From Pseudomonadota bacterium (lineage in GTDB: Bacteria > Desulfobacterota > Binatia > UBA1149), in the NCBI GenBank assembly GCA_014382245.1, contig JACNKC010000074.1, positions 1 through 64,000 of the forward strand: a stretch of 64,000 bases of DNA, given 5' to 3'. Positions 44,877 to 52,447 of this stretch are shown one piece after another (within the stretch, counting starts at the first letter, position 1; each line of letters opens with the position of its first letter). The position numbers and the translations under genes are program-made. The notes beneath the pieces are model-generated. The model did not search any database and was not told the DNA's origin. It was given only the letters and a program-made list of their open reading frames with translations.

Positions 44877-46028
44877 ATGGACATCAAACGAAAAAACACC
44901 CGCGCTGTCGCCGTAGGCACGGTAGTAATAGGCGATGGCAATCCCATCGCCGTGCAGAGCATGACCGCCACGCCTACGAGCGACGCGGCGGCCACGCTCG
45001 AGCAGGTCAACGTGCTGCACGCGGCTGGCGCCGATCTCGTGAGGGTGGCCGTAGACAGTCGCGCTGATGCCGACTCGTTGGCCGACATACGCAAGGGCAC
45101 AGGTGCCAACCTGGTGGTCGACCTGCAGGAGAACTACCGCCTCGCAGCAAGGGTCGCGCCCTGGGTGGACAAGTTGCGCTATAACCCCGGGCATCTCTAT
45201 CACCACGAGCGCGAGCGATCCTGGCAGGACAAGGTCCGCATGATCGCGGGTGTCGCCGCAGACAACGACTGCGCGCTGCGGGTCGGCGTCAACTGCGGCT
45301 CGGTGGATCCTGAGCTCGCCGAGAGATACGGGCCCGACGACGCGGTTACCCCCATGGTGGAAAGCGCCACCGCGCACTCGGACTTTCTCGACTCGATCGG
45401 CTTTACCCGCTACTGCGTATCGCTCAAGGACTCCGACCCCGCCCAGGTGGTCGACGCCAACCTGCGCTTCAGTGAACAGCGCCCCGGGGTACCACTGCAC
45501 CTGGGCGTTACCGAGGCCGGCCTTCCACCCGACGGGGTCATCAAGACGCGTATCGCTTTTGAGCAGTTACTGGCCCGCGGCGTGGGCGACACCCTGCGCG
45601 TGTCGCTCACCGTACCCAACGATCGCAAGCGCGAAGAAATCGAGGCCGCGCGTACCATCCTCGCCGACGTGGCTGCAGGCCGCGTGCGCAGCGTGGTCGA
45701 CTACGGCCTGCCCGGGCTCAACATCATCAGCTGCCCGAGTTGCTCGCGGGTAGAGAACGAGGCTTTCGTGCAGCTGGCCGAAGACGTACGCGAGCTCACG
45801 GCTTATGCCCGCGATCACAGGCTCACCATTGCCATCATGGGTTGCAGGGTAAACGGCCCCGGAGAGACCGATGACGCTGACCTCGGGCTGTGGTGCGCGC
45901 CGACCTTTGTGAACCTCAAGCGTGGGCCCGAGAGCCTGGGCTCGTATCCCTATGAAGAGATACTGCCGCGCCTGCGCGCCGAACTCGACCAGATCATTGC
46001 TTCGCAGGTCGCGGCCGGGGGAGCTTGA
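44877..46028 (+). CDS. ispG: 4-hydroxy-3-methylbut-2-enyl diphosphate synthase
   Basis: 383 aa from ATG 44877 ([20 protein letters not shown]). It is the [4Fe-4S] enzyme of the MEP isoprenoid pathway, converting MEcPP to [42 protein letters not shown] and GCRVNGPGE supply the substrate and cluster-binding Cys pattern. The frame upstream of 44877 is antisense to the CoA-binding gene and is excluded. The last 4 nt overlap the next gene. Confidence 0.94.
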   Translation: MDIKRKNTRAVAVGTVVIGDGNPIAVQSMTATPTSDAAATLEQVNVLHAAGADLVRVAVDSRADADSLADIRKGTGANLVVDLQENYRLAARVAPWVDKLRYNPGHLYHHERERSWQDKVRMIAGVAADNDCALRVGVNCGSVDPELAERYGPDDAVTPMVESATAHSDFLDSIGFTRYCVSLKDSDPAQVVDANLRFSEQRPGVPLHLGVTEAGLPPDGVIKTRIAFEQLLARGVGDTLRVSLTVPNDRKREEIEAARTILADVAAGRVRSVVDYGLPGLNIISCPSCSRVENEAFVQLAEDVRELTAYARDHRLTIAIMGCRVNGPGETDDADLGLWCAPTFVNLKRGPESLGSYPYEEILPRLRAELDQIIASQVAAGGA

Positions 46029-46528
46029 GAGAGTTGGCAGCCCGCGTTGAAGCACTGTTCGTGGCGGTTCGCGGAAGCGAGCCCATGTTGCGCGTGGACC
46101 GCGTGACTGCCCTGGCCGGCCGCGGGCTGGACGGCGACCGTTACTGTGAGCGCAGCGGTTACTGGACCAGCGTTGACGAATGCCAGGTTACCTTGATAAG
46201 CGCCGAGGATCTTGACGCCATCACCAGCGACACGGGCGTGGCCGTGGGCGAGGGGCAGCACCGGCGCAATATCGTCGTGCGCGGTACGATAGGGGGCGGC
46301 GCGGTAGGGGGAGCTGGCCTGCAAGCGCTGGCCGGGCAGCGCTTCAGGCTGGGCAGCGCGCTGTTCGAGTATGACCGGCCTCGTCCGCCCTGCGCTTACA
46401 TCGAGGCACTCACCGAGCCGGGCATGACCCGTTCGCTGCTCGGCCGCGGTGGCATCTGCGTGCGCGTGATCGAGGACGGTAGCGTGGGCGAGGGCGACGA
46501 GATCGTGGTAGCAGAGTCGCGCGGCTGA
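46025..46528 (+). CDS. MOSC-domain protein (second)
   Basis: 167 aa from a TTG start that overlaps the ispG stop (TTGA), so it is translated by coupling. [18 protein letters not shown] and the conserved Cys in [17 protein letters not shown] define a MOSC domain. Single-domain proteins of this size bind sulfur or molybdopterin-type cofactors. The partner and substrate are unknown. It differs in sequence from the MOSC protein at 6944-7489. Confidence 0.85.
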   Translation: MRELAARVEALFVAVRGSEPMLRVDRVTALAGRGLDGDRYCERSGYWTSVDECQVTLISAEDLDAITSDTGVAVGEGQHRRNIVVRGTIGGGAVGGAGLQALAGQRFRLGSALFEYDRPRPPCAYIEALTEPGMTRSLLGRGGICVRVIEDGSVGEGDEIVVAESRG

Positions 46529-46531
46529 ACG

Positions 46532-47155
46532 ATGGTCTTAGCGGTTACGAAACCCAGTGCGCATCGACTGCTGCCGGCTACCGCCACGTTGCTGGTCCTG
46601 CTGGTGGCGGCTTCCCTGGGTGGGGCTGACTCGGGCGAGGATTCGGCACGGATCGTGATCAGGGTTACCGGGGCGCTGTCGAGCCTGCTGTTCGTGTTGG
46701 CCTGGGCGGCGGCACCTCTTGCGCATCTCAGTGGAAAACGCTGGGCGCGCTCGCTGCTGGCTTCGCGCCGGCGAGTGGGCCTGGGCATGGCCATGTCGCA
46801 CGGCGTTCACCTGCTGGCGCTGCTCACGCTGGCCCAGCTGGTCGAGCTGGGGGTGGACCCGCTCACCCTGCTAGCCGGCGGCGGGGGTTTCGTGGTCATA
46901 GCCCTGATGGCTGCCAGCAGTAGCGACGCCGCGGTCGCAACGCTGGGCAGGAAGCGCTGGCTGCTGCTTCATCGCAGCGGCATGCCGTATCTCTGGGTGG
47001 TGTTCACCTTTACCTGGGCGGGGGGAGCCGCGGACAGACCGGTGGCCGCGGTGGGAACGGCCGTGATGCTGGCGCTCGCGGCGCTGAGGATTTACGCTCG
47101 CCTGCAGGCGAGCCGCTCGAGCAGCGGCGGCTGCGCGACCGTGGGAGCAGGATAG
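46532..47155 (+). CDS. Ferric-reductase-like transmembrane protein
   Basis: 207 aa with about six hydrophobic segments. Conserved His in MSHGVHLLALL and LLLHRSGMPYLW sit on facing helices, as in YedZ/MsrQ and ferric-reductase-like heme-binding membrane domains. It would pass electrons through heme b; the redox partner is not nearby. It starts 3 bp after the MOSC stop and is probably co-transcribed. Confidence 0.75.
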   Translation: MVLAVTKPSAHRLLPATATLLVLLVAASLGGADSGEDSARIVIRVTGALSSLLFVLAWAAAPLAHLSGKRWARSLLASRRRVGLGMAMSHGVHLLALLTLAQLVELGVDPLTLLAGGGGFVVIALMAASSSDAAVATLGRKRWLLLHRSGMPYLWVVFTFTWAGGAADRPVAAVGTAVMLALAALRIYARLQASRSSSGGCATVGAG

Positions 47156-47157
47156 AC

Positions 47158-47568
47158 ATGGAAATAAACGGAATAGCTCACGTGATGTTGACGGTGAGCG
47201 ACTTCGAGGCCTGCAGGGTCTTCTGGGGCCGCCTTCTGCCTGAGCTCGGGCTGACGCCGCTCATAGACAGTGCCGACAACTACTACTGCATAGGCGGCCG
47301 CACCGCTATCGGAATACAGAGAGGTAATGTCGGCGATCGCTTTGACCAACAGCGCAGCGGCTTGCACCACGTCTGCCTGCGCGCGCGCGAACGCCAGGAC
47401 GTAGACTCGCTGCACGAGCTCCTCGTCGAGATGGGCGCCACCGTTGTTCACCCGCCGCGCGAAGACGAGTGGGCACCCGGCTACTACTCTCTGTTGTTCG
47501 AAGATCCCGACGGCATCCGAGTGGAGATGAACCACGTGCCCGGCAAGGGTTGGCTCAAGAAGGACTGA
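47158..47568 (+). CDS. VOC-family (glyoxalase/dioxygenase-like) protein
   Basis: 136 aa with GIAHVMLTVSDFEACRVFW (metal-ligand His), SGLHHVCLRARERQDVDSL (second His) and SLLFEDPDGIRVEMNHVP (Glu), the vicinal-oxygen-chelate pattern. The reaction is not deducible. It starts 2 bp after the reductase-like gene and converges with the symporter, overlapping it by 14 nt. Confidence 0.88.
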   Translation: MEINGIAHVMLTVSDFEACRVFWGRLLPELGLTPLIDSADNYYCIGGRTAIGIQRGNVGDRFDQQRSGLHHVCLRARERQDVDSLHELLVEMGATVVHPPREDEWAPGYYSLLFEDPDGIRVEMNHVPGKGWLKKD

Positions 47569-49378
47569 GCGCCCCCCCTGGGCTGGAGCCTTCGGGCTCG
47601 CGTATACGGTCGATGAGCCGTTGCACGGTTGGCCCAGGCGGTTTGCAGAAAGGCACCAGCAGCAAGGCCGCTGCAAAGTTGAGGAGCATGCCCACCGAGC
47701 CTATGGCCTGGGCACTTATGCCGAAGCACCAGGCCGGCATGCCGAAGAAGCGGTTGCCTATGATGTAGGCGGCAGTAAAGCCGATGCCCACCACCATGCC
47801 GCTCACGGCAGGCACGGTGCCCACGCGGCGAGAAAAAATACCCATCACCAGGGCCGGAAAGAAACTCGCTGCCGCCAGTCCGAAGGCAAACGCGACCACC
47901 TCGGCTACGAAGCCCGGTGGATAGATTCCAAATATTCCCGCCACCACCACGGCCAGTCCTATGGTGGCCCGTCCCACGGCCAGTCGCCTGGCCTCCGACG
48001 CTTGCGGGTTGATGATGCGGTAGTAAAGATCGTGGGCGACGCTCGACGACACGACCAGCAGCAAGCCGCTGGCGGTCGACAGCGCCGCCGCCAGCCCGCC
48101 GGCTGCCATGAGCGCTATGATCCACGCCGACAGTCCGGCCATTTCGGGCGTAGCCAGCACTATGATGTCGCGGTCGGGTCCCGACAGGCCGGCCTCGCGC
48201 AGTTCGGGTCGCACGTCTTCGCCGCCGGCACCGTCCAGCCAGCGCTGGTGGCTGGTGGCCAGTGCCTGCATGCGCGCTGCCGCCATGCTACCGCTCCTGA
48301 ACACCTCGTTGTCGTCACCGGCCGAGTAACGAAGGCGGTTGTCGCCGTCGTCGAACCAGGCGATGAGCCCGGTCTGTTCCCAGCTCTCGAACCAGGCCGG
48401 CAGTTCCTGTCGGCTCTGCCCCTGCAGGCTGTCTATCATGTAGTAGCGAGCAAACGCGGCCGTGGCCGGTGCGGTGAGATAGAGCATCGAGATGAAAAAC
48501 AGCGCCCAGAATGCGCTCCAGCGCGCGGCCTTCACATTCTTGACGGTGTAAAAACGCACCAGCACGTGCGGCAGGCCGGCCGTGCCCACCATGAGCGCGA
48601 GCGCAGTAAGGCCCACGTTGAGCCGGTTCCAGCGCTGCGAGGCAAAGGCATCGGTGTAGCTGGCAAAGCCGAGGTCGGCGTGGACCTGGTTGAGCTTGTC
48701 GAGCAGGTACACGCCACCACCCGACGCGCTGTCGAGCAGCTCGGCACCCATGCCCACCTGCGGCAACGGGTGGCCGGTCAGGCGTATGCTGATGGCTATG
48801 GCCGGCACGAGGAAGGCGGTGATGAGCACCCAGTACTGGGCCACCTGCGTCCAGGTAATGCCCTTCATGCCGCCCAGGGTGGCGTAGACGAAGACTATGG
48901 CCATGCCTATGAAGACGCCCACGTTGATGTCGACTTCCAGGAAGCGCGAGAAGACCACGCCCACGCCGCGCATCTGTCCGGCTACGTAAACAAAACTGAT
49001 GAACACGGCGCACAGTACGGCTACCACGCGCGCTAGGTCCGAATCGTAGCGGTCGCCGATGAAGTCGGGCACCGTGAACTTGCCGAACTTGCGCAGGTAG
49101 GGCGCCAGCAGCAGGGCCAGCAGCACGTAGCCGCCCGTCCAGCCCATGAGGTACACGCCGCCCGAGTAGCCCATCATGGAAATCAATCCGGCCATGGAGA
49201 TGAACGATGCGGCGCTCATCCAGTCGGCGGCAGTGGCCATGCCGTTGGCCATCGCGGGCACTCCGCGCCCAGCCACGAAAAACCCGCGGGTGTCGCGCAC
49301 GCGGCTTCGCCACGCGATGCCCAGGTACAGCGAAAAGCTCAGGCCCACGAAGAGGTAGGTCCATGCCGAAACGCTCAC
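47555..49378 (-). CDS. Sodium:solute symporter (SSS family, VC_2705 type)
   Basis: 607 aa with about 13 hydrophobic segments. FVAGRGVPAMANGMATAADWMSAASFI, GYSGGVYLMGWTGGYVLLALLLAP and GTAGLPHVLVRFYTVKNVKAARWS are typical of the ActP/VC_2705 branch that takes up small organic acids. A loop of about 75 residues in the middle is charged. The 4-nt overlap with the DUF4212 gene upstream forms the standard two-subunit arrangement. Confidence 0.92.
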   Translation of the reverse strand: MSVSAWTYLFVGLSFSLYLGIAWRSRVRDTRGFFVAGRGVPAMANGMATAADWMSAASFISMAGLISMMGYSGGVYLMGWTGGYVLLALLLAPYLRKFGKFTVPDFIGDRYDSDLARVVAVLCAVFISFVYVAGQMRGVGVVFSRFLEVDINVGVFIGMAIVFVYATLGGMKGITWTQVAQYWVLITAFLVPAIAISIRLTGHPLPQVGMGAELLDSASGGGVYLLDKLNQVHADLGFASYTDAFASQRWNRLNVGLTALALMVGTAGLPHVLVRFYTVKNVKAARWSAFWALFFISMLYLTAPATAAFARYYMIDSLQGQSRQELPAWFESWEQTGLIAWFDDGDNRLRYSAGDDNEVFRSGSMAAARMQALATSHQRWLDGAGGEDVRPELREAGLSGPDRDIIVLATPEMAGLSAWIIALMAAGGLAAALSTASGLLLVVSSSVAHDLYYRIINPQASEARRLAVGRATIGLAVVVAGIFGIYPPGFVAEVVAFAFGLAAASFFPALVMGIFSRRVGTVPAVSGMVVGIGFTAAYIIGNRFFGMPAWCFGISAQAIGSVGMLLNFAAALLLVPFCKPPGPTVQRLIDRIREPEGSSPGGALSPS

Positions 49379-49659
49379 TTGCCCGCCCCCCCGTTACGCT
49401 CTTCCTGCAGCTCGCGGTGGTGGCGGTCGTCCACGCGGTTCATGAGGGCCGCGTATACAGCGATCAACAACACGAAGACGATAATGCTGCCCTGCTGGGC
49501 GAACCAGAAACCCAGGGGGAAACCACCGAGGCGGATCTCGTTGAGGGCCGGCGCGCCGATTATACCCAGGCCGAAGCTCGCCACCGCCCAGATGAGCAGC
49601 AAGACGGCCATGATCTTGAGGTTGGTGCGCCAGTAGCGCGCGGCGATAGAATCTTTCAT
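49375..49659 (-). CDS. DUF4212 small subunit of a sodium symporter
   Basis: 94 aa with two transmembrane segments (residues 15-37 and 50-72). YWRTNLKIMAVLLLIWAVASFGLGI and GFPLGFWFAQQGSIIVFVLL are diagnostic for DUF4212, the small partner of VC_2705-type symporters. It is translated first and overlaps the large subunit by 4 nt. Confidence 0.92.
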   Translation of the reverse strand: MKDSIAARYWRTNLKIMAVLLLIWAVASFGLGIIGAPALNEIRLGGFPLGFWFAQQGSIIVFVLLIAVYAALMNRVDDRHHRELQEERNGGAGK

Positions 49660-49763
49660 AAGGGGATACGTTCCTTCCGGTTCCCGGGGAGGGCAACCGG
49701 TGCGCGCCCTGTGTCCGCGGGCGAGACTGGAAGGTATACGTCTTTGCGGGTAGAAGGTAGACC

Positions 49764-50522
49764 ATGGAACTTAAAGGAAAAAAGGCGCTTGTAACCGGCG
49801 GTGGCGTTGGCATAGGACGGGCCACGGCGCTGGCACTGGCGGCGGCCGGCTGCCACGTGGCGGTAAACTACTCGCGCTCGCGCGAGGACTGCGAGGCCAC
49901 CGCGGCTGAGATCGAAGGGCTGGGCGTCAAGTCGCTTGCCGTCAAGGCCGACGTGGGCAACGACGAGCAGGTGCGAGCGATGGTGGCCGAGACGGTAGAA
50001 GTACTGGGAGGTCTCGACGTGCTGGTCAATAACGCGGGCGTGACCTGCTTCGTGTCCCACGACGATCTCGAGGGCGTGAGCGACGAGGACTGGGAACGTA
50101 TCTTTGACACCAACGTGCGCGGCACCTTCTACTGCACGCGCGCGGCGGCCAATGCGCTCAAGGCCGGTGAGGGCGGCGCGGTGGTCAACCTGTCGAGCGT
50201 GGCCGGCGTCTACGGCATGGGCAGTTCGATTCCCTACTGTGCTTCGAAGGCCGCTATCAACAGCCTCACGGTAACTACCTCGAGGGTCATGGCCCCCGAG
50301 GTCAGGGTCAACGCCGTGGCGCCGGGCTTCGTTGACACCCGTTGGTGGAAGGACCGCGAACACTACGACGTCATCAAGCAGATGGCAGCCGAGGCCACCC
50401 CGCTCAAGCGCGTGGCGGGCCCCGACGACGTGGCGCAAACCATCATGGGCTTGCTGCGGGCCGACATGGTGACGGGCGACATCGTGGTGATGGACGGCGG
50501 AATGGGCCAGTCACACGGCTGA
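49764..50522 (+). CDS. SDR-family 3-oxoacyl reductase-like protein
   Basis: 252 aa resembling FabG: TGGGVGIGRATALALAAAG, NNAG near 90, NLSSVAGVYGMGSSIPYCASKAAI with the Ser-Tyr-Lys triad, and VAPGFVDTRWW. It probably reduces a 3-oxoacyl-CoA or similar carbonyl with NAD(P)H. It is followed 13 bp later by a fatty acyl-CoA synthetase, suggesting a lipid or hydrocarbon acid substrate. Confidence 0.88.
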   Translation: MELKGKKALVTGGGVGIGRATALALAAAGCHVAVNYSRSREDCEATAAEIEGLGVKSLAVKADVGNDEQVRAMVAETVEVLGGLDVLVNNAGVTCFVSHDDLEGVSDEDWERIFDTNVRGTFYCTRAAANALKAGEGGAVVNLSSVAGVYGMGSSIPYCASKAAINSLTVTTSRVMAPEVRVNAVAPGFVDTRWWKDREHYDVIKQMAAEATPLKRVAGPDDVAQTIMGLLRADMVTGDIVVMDGGMGQSHG

Positions 50523-50535
50523 GAGAGGAGAGCTG

Positions 50536-52329
50536 ATGTTCGAAGGACTGTCGAGAGAATTGAGGACGATAAGGGTCCTTGGCAGGACCGGCCTGAAGAT
50601 GCTGCGCTTCAAGCCCGGCGGCACGCACACGGTGGCCGGCCAGCTCGAAGAGCAGGTCGACCGTACACCTTCGGCCACCGCGCTGCGTTTCGAGGGTGAA
50701 TCGGTGAGTTACCGGAACATGGACGAGGCCGCCAACCGGGTGGCGGCCTGGGCGCGTTCGCAGGGGGTGGGGCACGGCGACGTCGTGGCGCTGCTGATGG
50801 AGAACCGCCCCGAGTTCATAATCACCTGGTTCGGATTGGCCAAGCTCGGTGCAGTGACCGCGCTGATCAACACCAACCTCGCGGGTGCCCAGCTGGCCCA
50901 CGCGATCACGGTGTCGGGCGCGCGCGAGCTCGTGGTTGACGCCACGCTGGCCGAGCGCTGGACCGAGATCGCCCACGAGTTGCAGGACGCGCCCCGCGCC
51001 TGGGTGAGCTGCGGCGAACACGAGGGCTGTTTGCCGCTGGACCCGGTGCTGGCCACCGCTTCGAGCGAAAGACTGCCAGCCTCGCTGCGCGATAACGCCC
51101 GTTCGCGTGACGATCTTTTCTATATCTACACCTCGGGTACCACGGGCAATCCCAAGGCCGCTCACTTCAGTAACTTTCGTTTCCTCGGAGTAGGCGCGGC
51201 CTACACCGTGTTGGCCGAGGCTGGGCCCAACGACAAAGTGTATTGCGTGCTGCCCCTGTATCACTCGAGCGGTGGCGTGATCGCGGTCGCGACGGCGTTG
51301 CTCAACGGCGGCTGCCTGGTCATCAGGCGGCGTTTTTCAGCGTCGGCGTTCTGGCGCGAGTGCACTGAAGAAGGTGTCACCATCTTCCTGTACATCGGCG
51401 AGCTGTGCCGCTACCTGCTCCACGGTGAGCCGAGCGAATACGATCGCGCGCACTCGGTCAGGTGCGCGGTGGGCAACGGCCTGCGGCCCGACATCTGGGA
51501 AGAGTTCCGCGATCGCTTCGGCCTGGCCGAAATACGCGAGTTCTACGGTGCCACCGAGGCCAACTTTGCGCTCATAAACGTAGATAACACCGTGGGCTCG
51601 GTAGGGCGCGTGCCGGCCTGGGCCAAGCCCATGCTGCCCGTGGAGCTGGTGCGCTACGACGTCGAGTCCGATTCCCATCCGCGCGGGGCAGGCGACTTTA
51701 TGATCGCCTGTGGCGTCGACGAGGTGGGCGAGGCCGTGTGTCGCATGCCGGCCGACAAGGGCCGCCCGGTGGCCGACTTCGAAGGCTACACCGACAAGGA
51801 GGCCTCGGAGCGCAAGGTATTGAGGGACGTGTTCGAGAGCGGCGACCGCTGGTACCGCAGTGGTGACCTGCTCAGGCGCGACGCCAATGGCTACTTCTAC
51901 TTCGTAGATCGCATCGGCGATACCTTTCGCTGGAAGGGCGAGAACGTATCGACCAACGAGGTGGCCGAGCAGCTCACGGCCTGCGCGGGAGTGAGCGAGG
52001 CCACGGTCTACGGTGTAGAGGTACCGGGCGCGGACGGCAGGGCCGGCATGGCGGCGCTGGTCGTTGACGGCGAACTCGACCTCGCGAAGCTCTACAGCGA
52101 GGTGACGGGTTCACTGGCGGCTTACGCGCAGCCGCTGTTCCTGCGCCTGGTGGAGGTCGTGGACGTGACGGGTACCTTCAAACACCGCAAGACAGACATG
52201 GTACGCGAGGGCTTTGACCCCGCCGTGGTGGCCGACCCGTTGCTGTTTCGCGACGACGAGGCCGGCTGCTACGCGCCGCTCGACGAGGCACTGCGGAAAC
52301 AGATAGTAGACGGCAGGATCAGGGTCTGA
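50536..52329 (+). CDS. Very-long-chain acyl-CoA synthetase (FATP/FadD6-like)
   Basis: 597 aa. The AMP-binding motif is YIYTSGTTGNPKAAHFSN; REFYGATEANFALINVDN and DTFRWKGENVSTNEVAEQL are characteristic of fatty-acid-transport/very-long-chain synthetases rather than of classical FadD. LYHSSGGVIAVATALLNGGC fits the same branch. It activates a long or branched fatty acid for oxidation or lipid synthesis. GAGAGGAGAG precedes the ATG. Confidence 0.92.
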   Translation: MFEGLSRELRTIRVLGRTGLKMLRFKPGGTHTVAGQLEEQVDRTPSATALRFEGESVSYRNMDEAANRVAAWARSQGVGHGDVVALLMENRPEFIITWFGLAKLGAVTALINTNLAGAQLAHAITVSGARELVVDATLAERWTEIAHELQDAPRAWVSCGEHEGCLPLDPVLATASSERLPASLRDNARSRDDLFYIYTSGTTGNPKAAHFSNFRFLGVGAAYTVLAEAGPNDKVYCVLPLYHSSGGVIAVATALLNGGCLVIRRRFSASAFWRECTEEGVTIFLYIGELCRYLLHGEPSEYDRAHSVRCAVGNGLRPDIWEEFRDRFGLAEIREFYGATEANFALINVDNTVGSVGRVPAWAKPMLPVELVRYDVESDSHPRGAGDFMIACGVDEVGEAVCRMPADKGRPVADFEGYTDKEASERKVLRDVFESGDRWYRSGDLLRRDANGYFYFVDRIGDTFRWKGENVSTNEVAEQLTACAGVSEATVYGVEVPGADGRAGMAALVVDGELDLAKLYSEVTGSLAAYAQPLFLRLVEVVDVTGTFKHRKTDMVREGFDPAVVADPLLFRDDEAGCYAPLDEALRKQIVDGRIRV

Positions 52330-52364
52330 CGCTGGCCGGAGAGCCGCGCAGCTGGGGCTCGCAG

Positions 52365-52401
52365 AAAAAAGGGCCCGCACTGCGCGTGGCAGCACGGGCC
52401 C
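52365..52401 (-). terminator. Terminator of the 974-aa protein gene (minus strand)
   Basis: GGGCCCG (52371-52377) and CGGGCCC (52395-52401), with an inner CTGC/GCAG pairing, run on the minus strand into TTTTTT (52365-52370). It lies 47 bp past the stop codon. Confidence 0.75.
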
Positions 52402-52408
52402 GGTAATG

Positions 52409-52432
52409 CCCGGGGCCGTTTCCCCGGGGTTT
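52409..52432 (+). terminator. Terminator of the acyl-CoA synthetase gene
   Basis: CCCGGGG (52409-52415) pairs with CCCCGGG (52422-52428) around a 6-nt loop and is followed by GTTTA. The T-tract is short. Confidence 0.5.
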
Positions 52433-52447
52433 ACTCGTTGCGCGACC

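Noticed and set aside
47621-49036. 471-aa plus-strand open frame opposite the symporter
   Set aside because: His/Arg-rich shadow of membrane-protein codons without motif or ribosome site.
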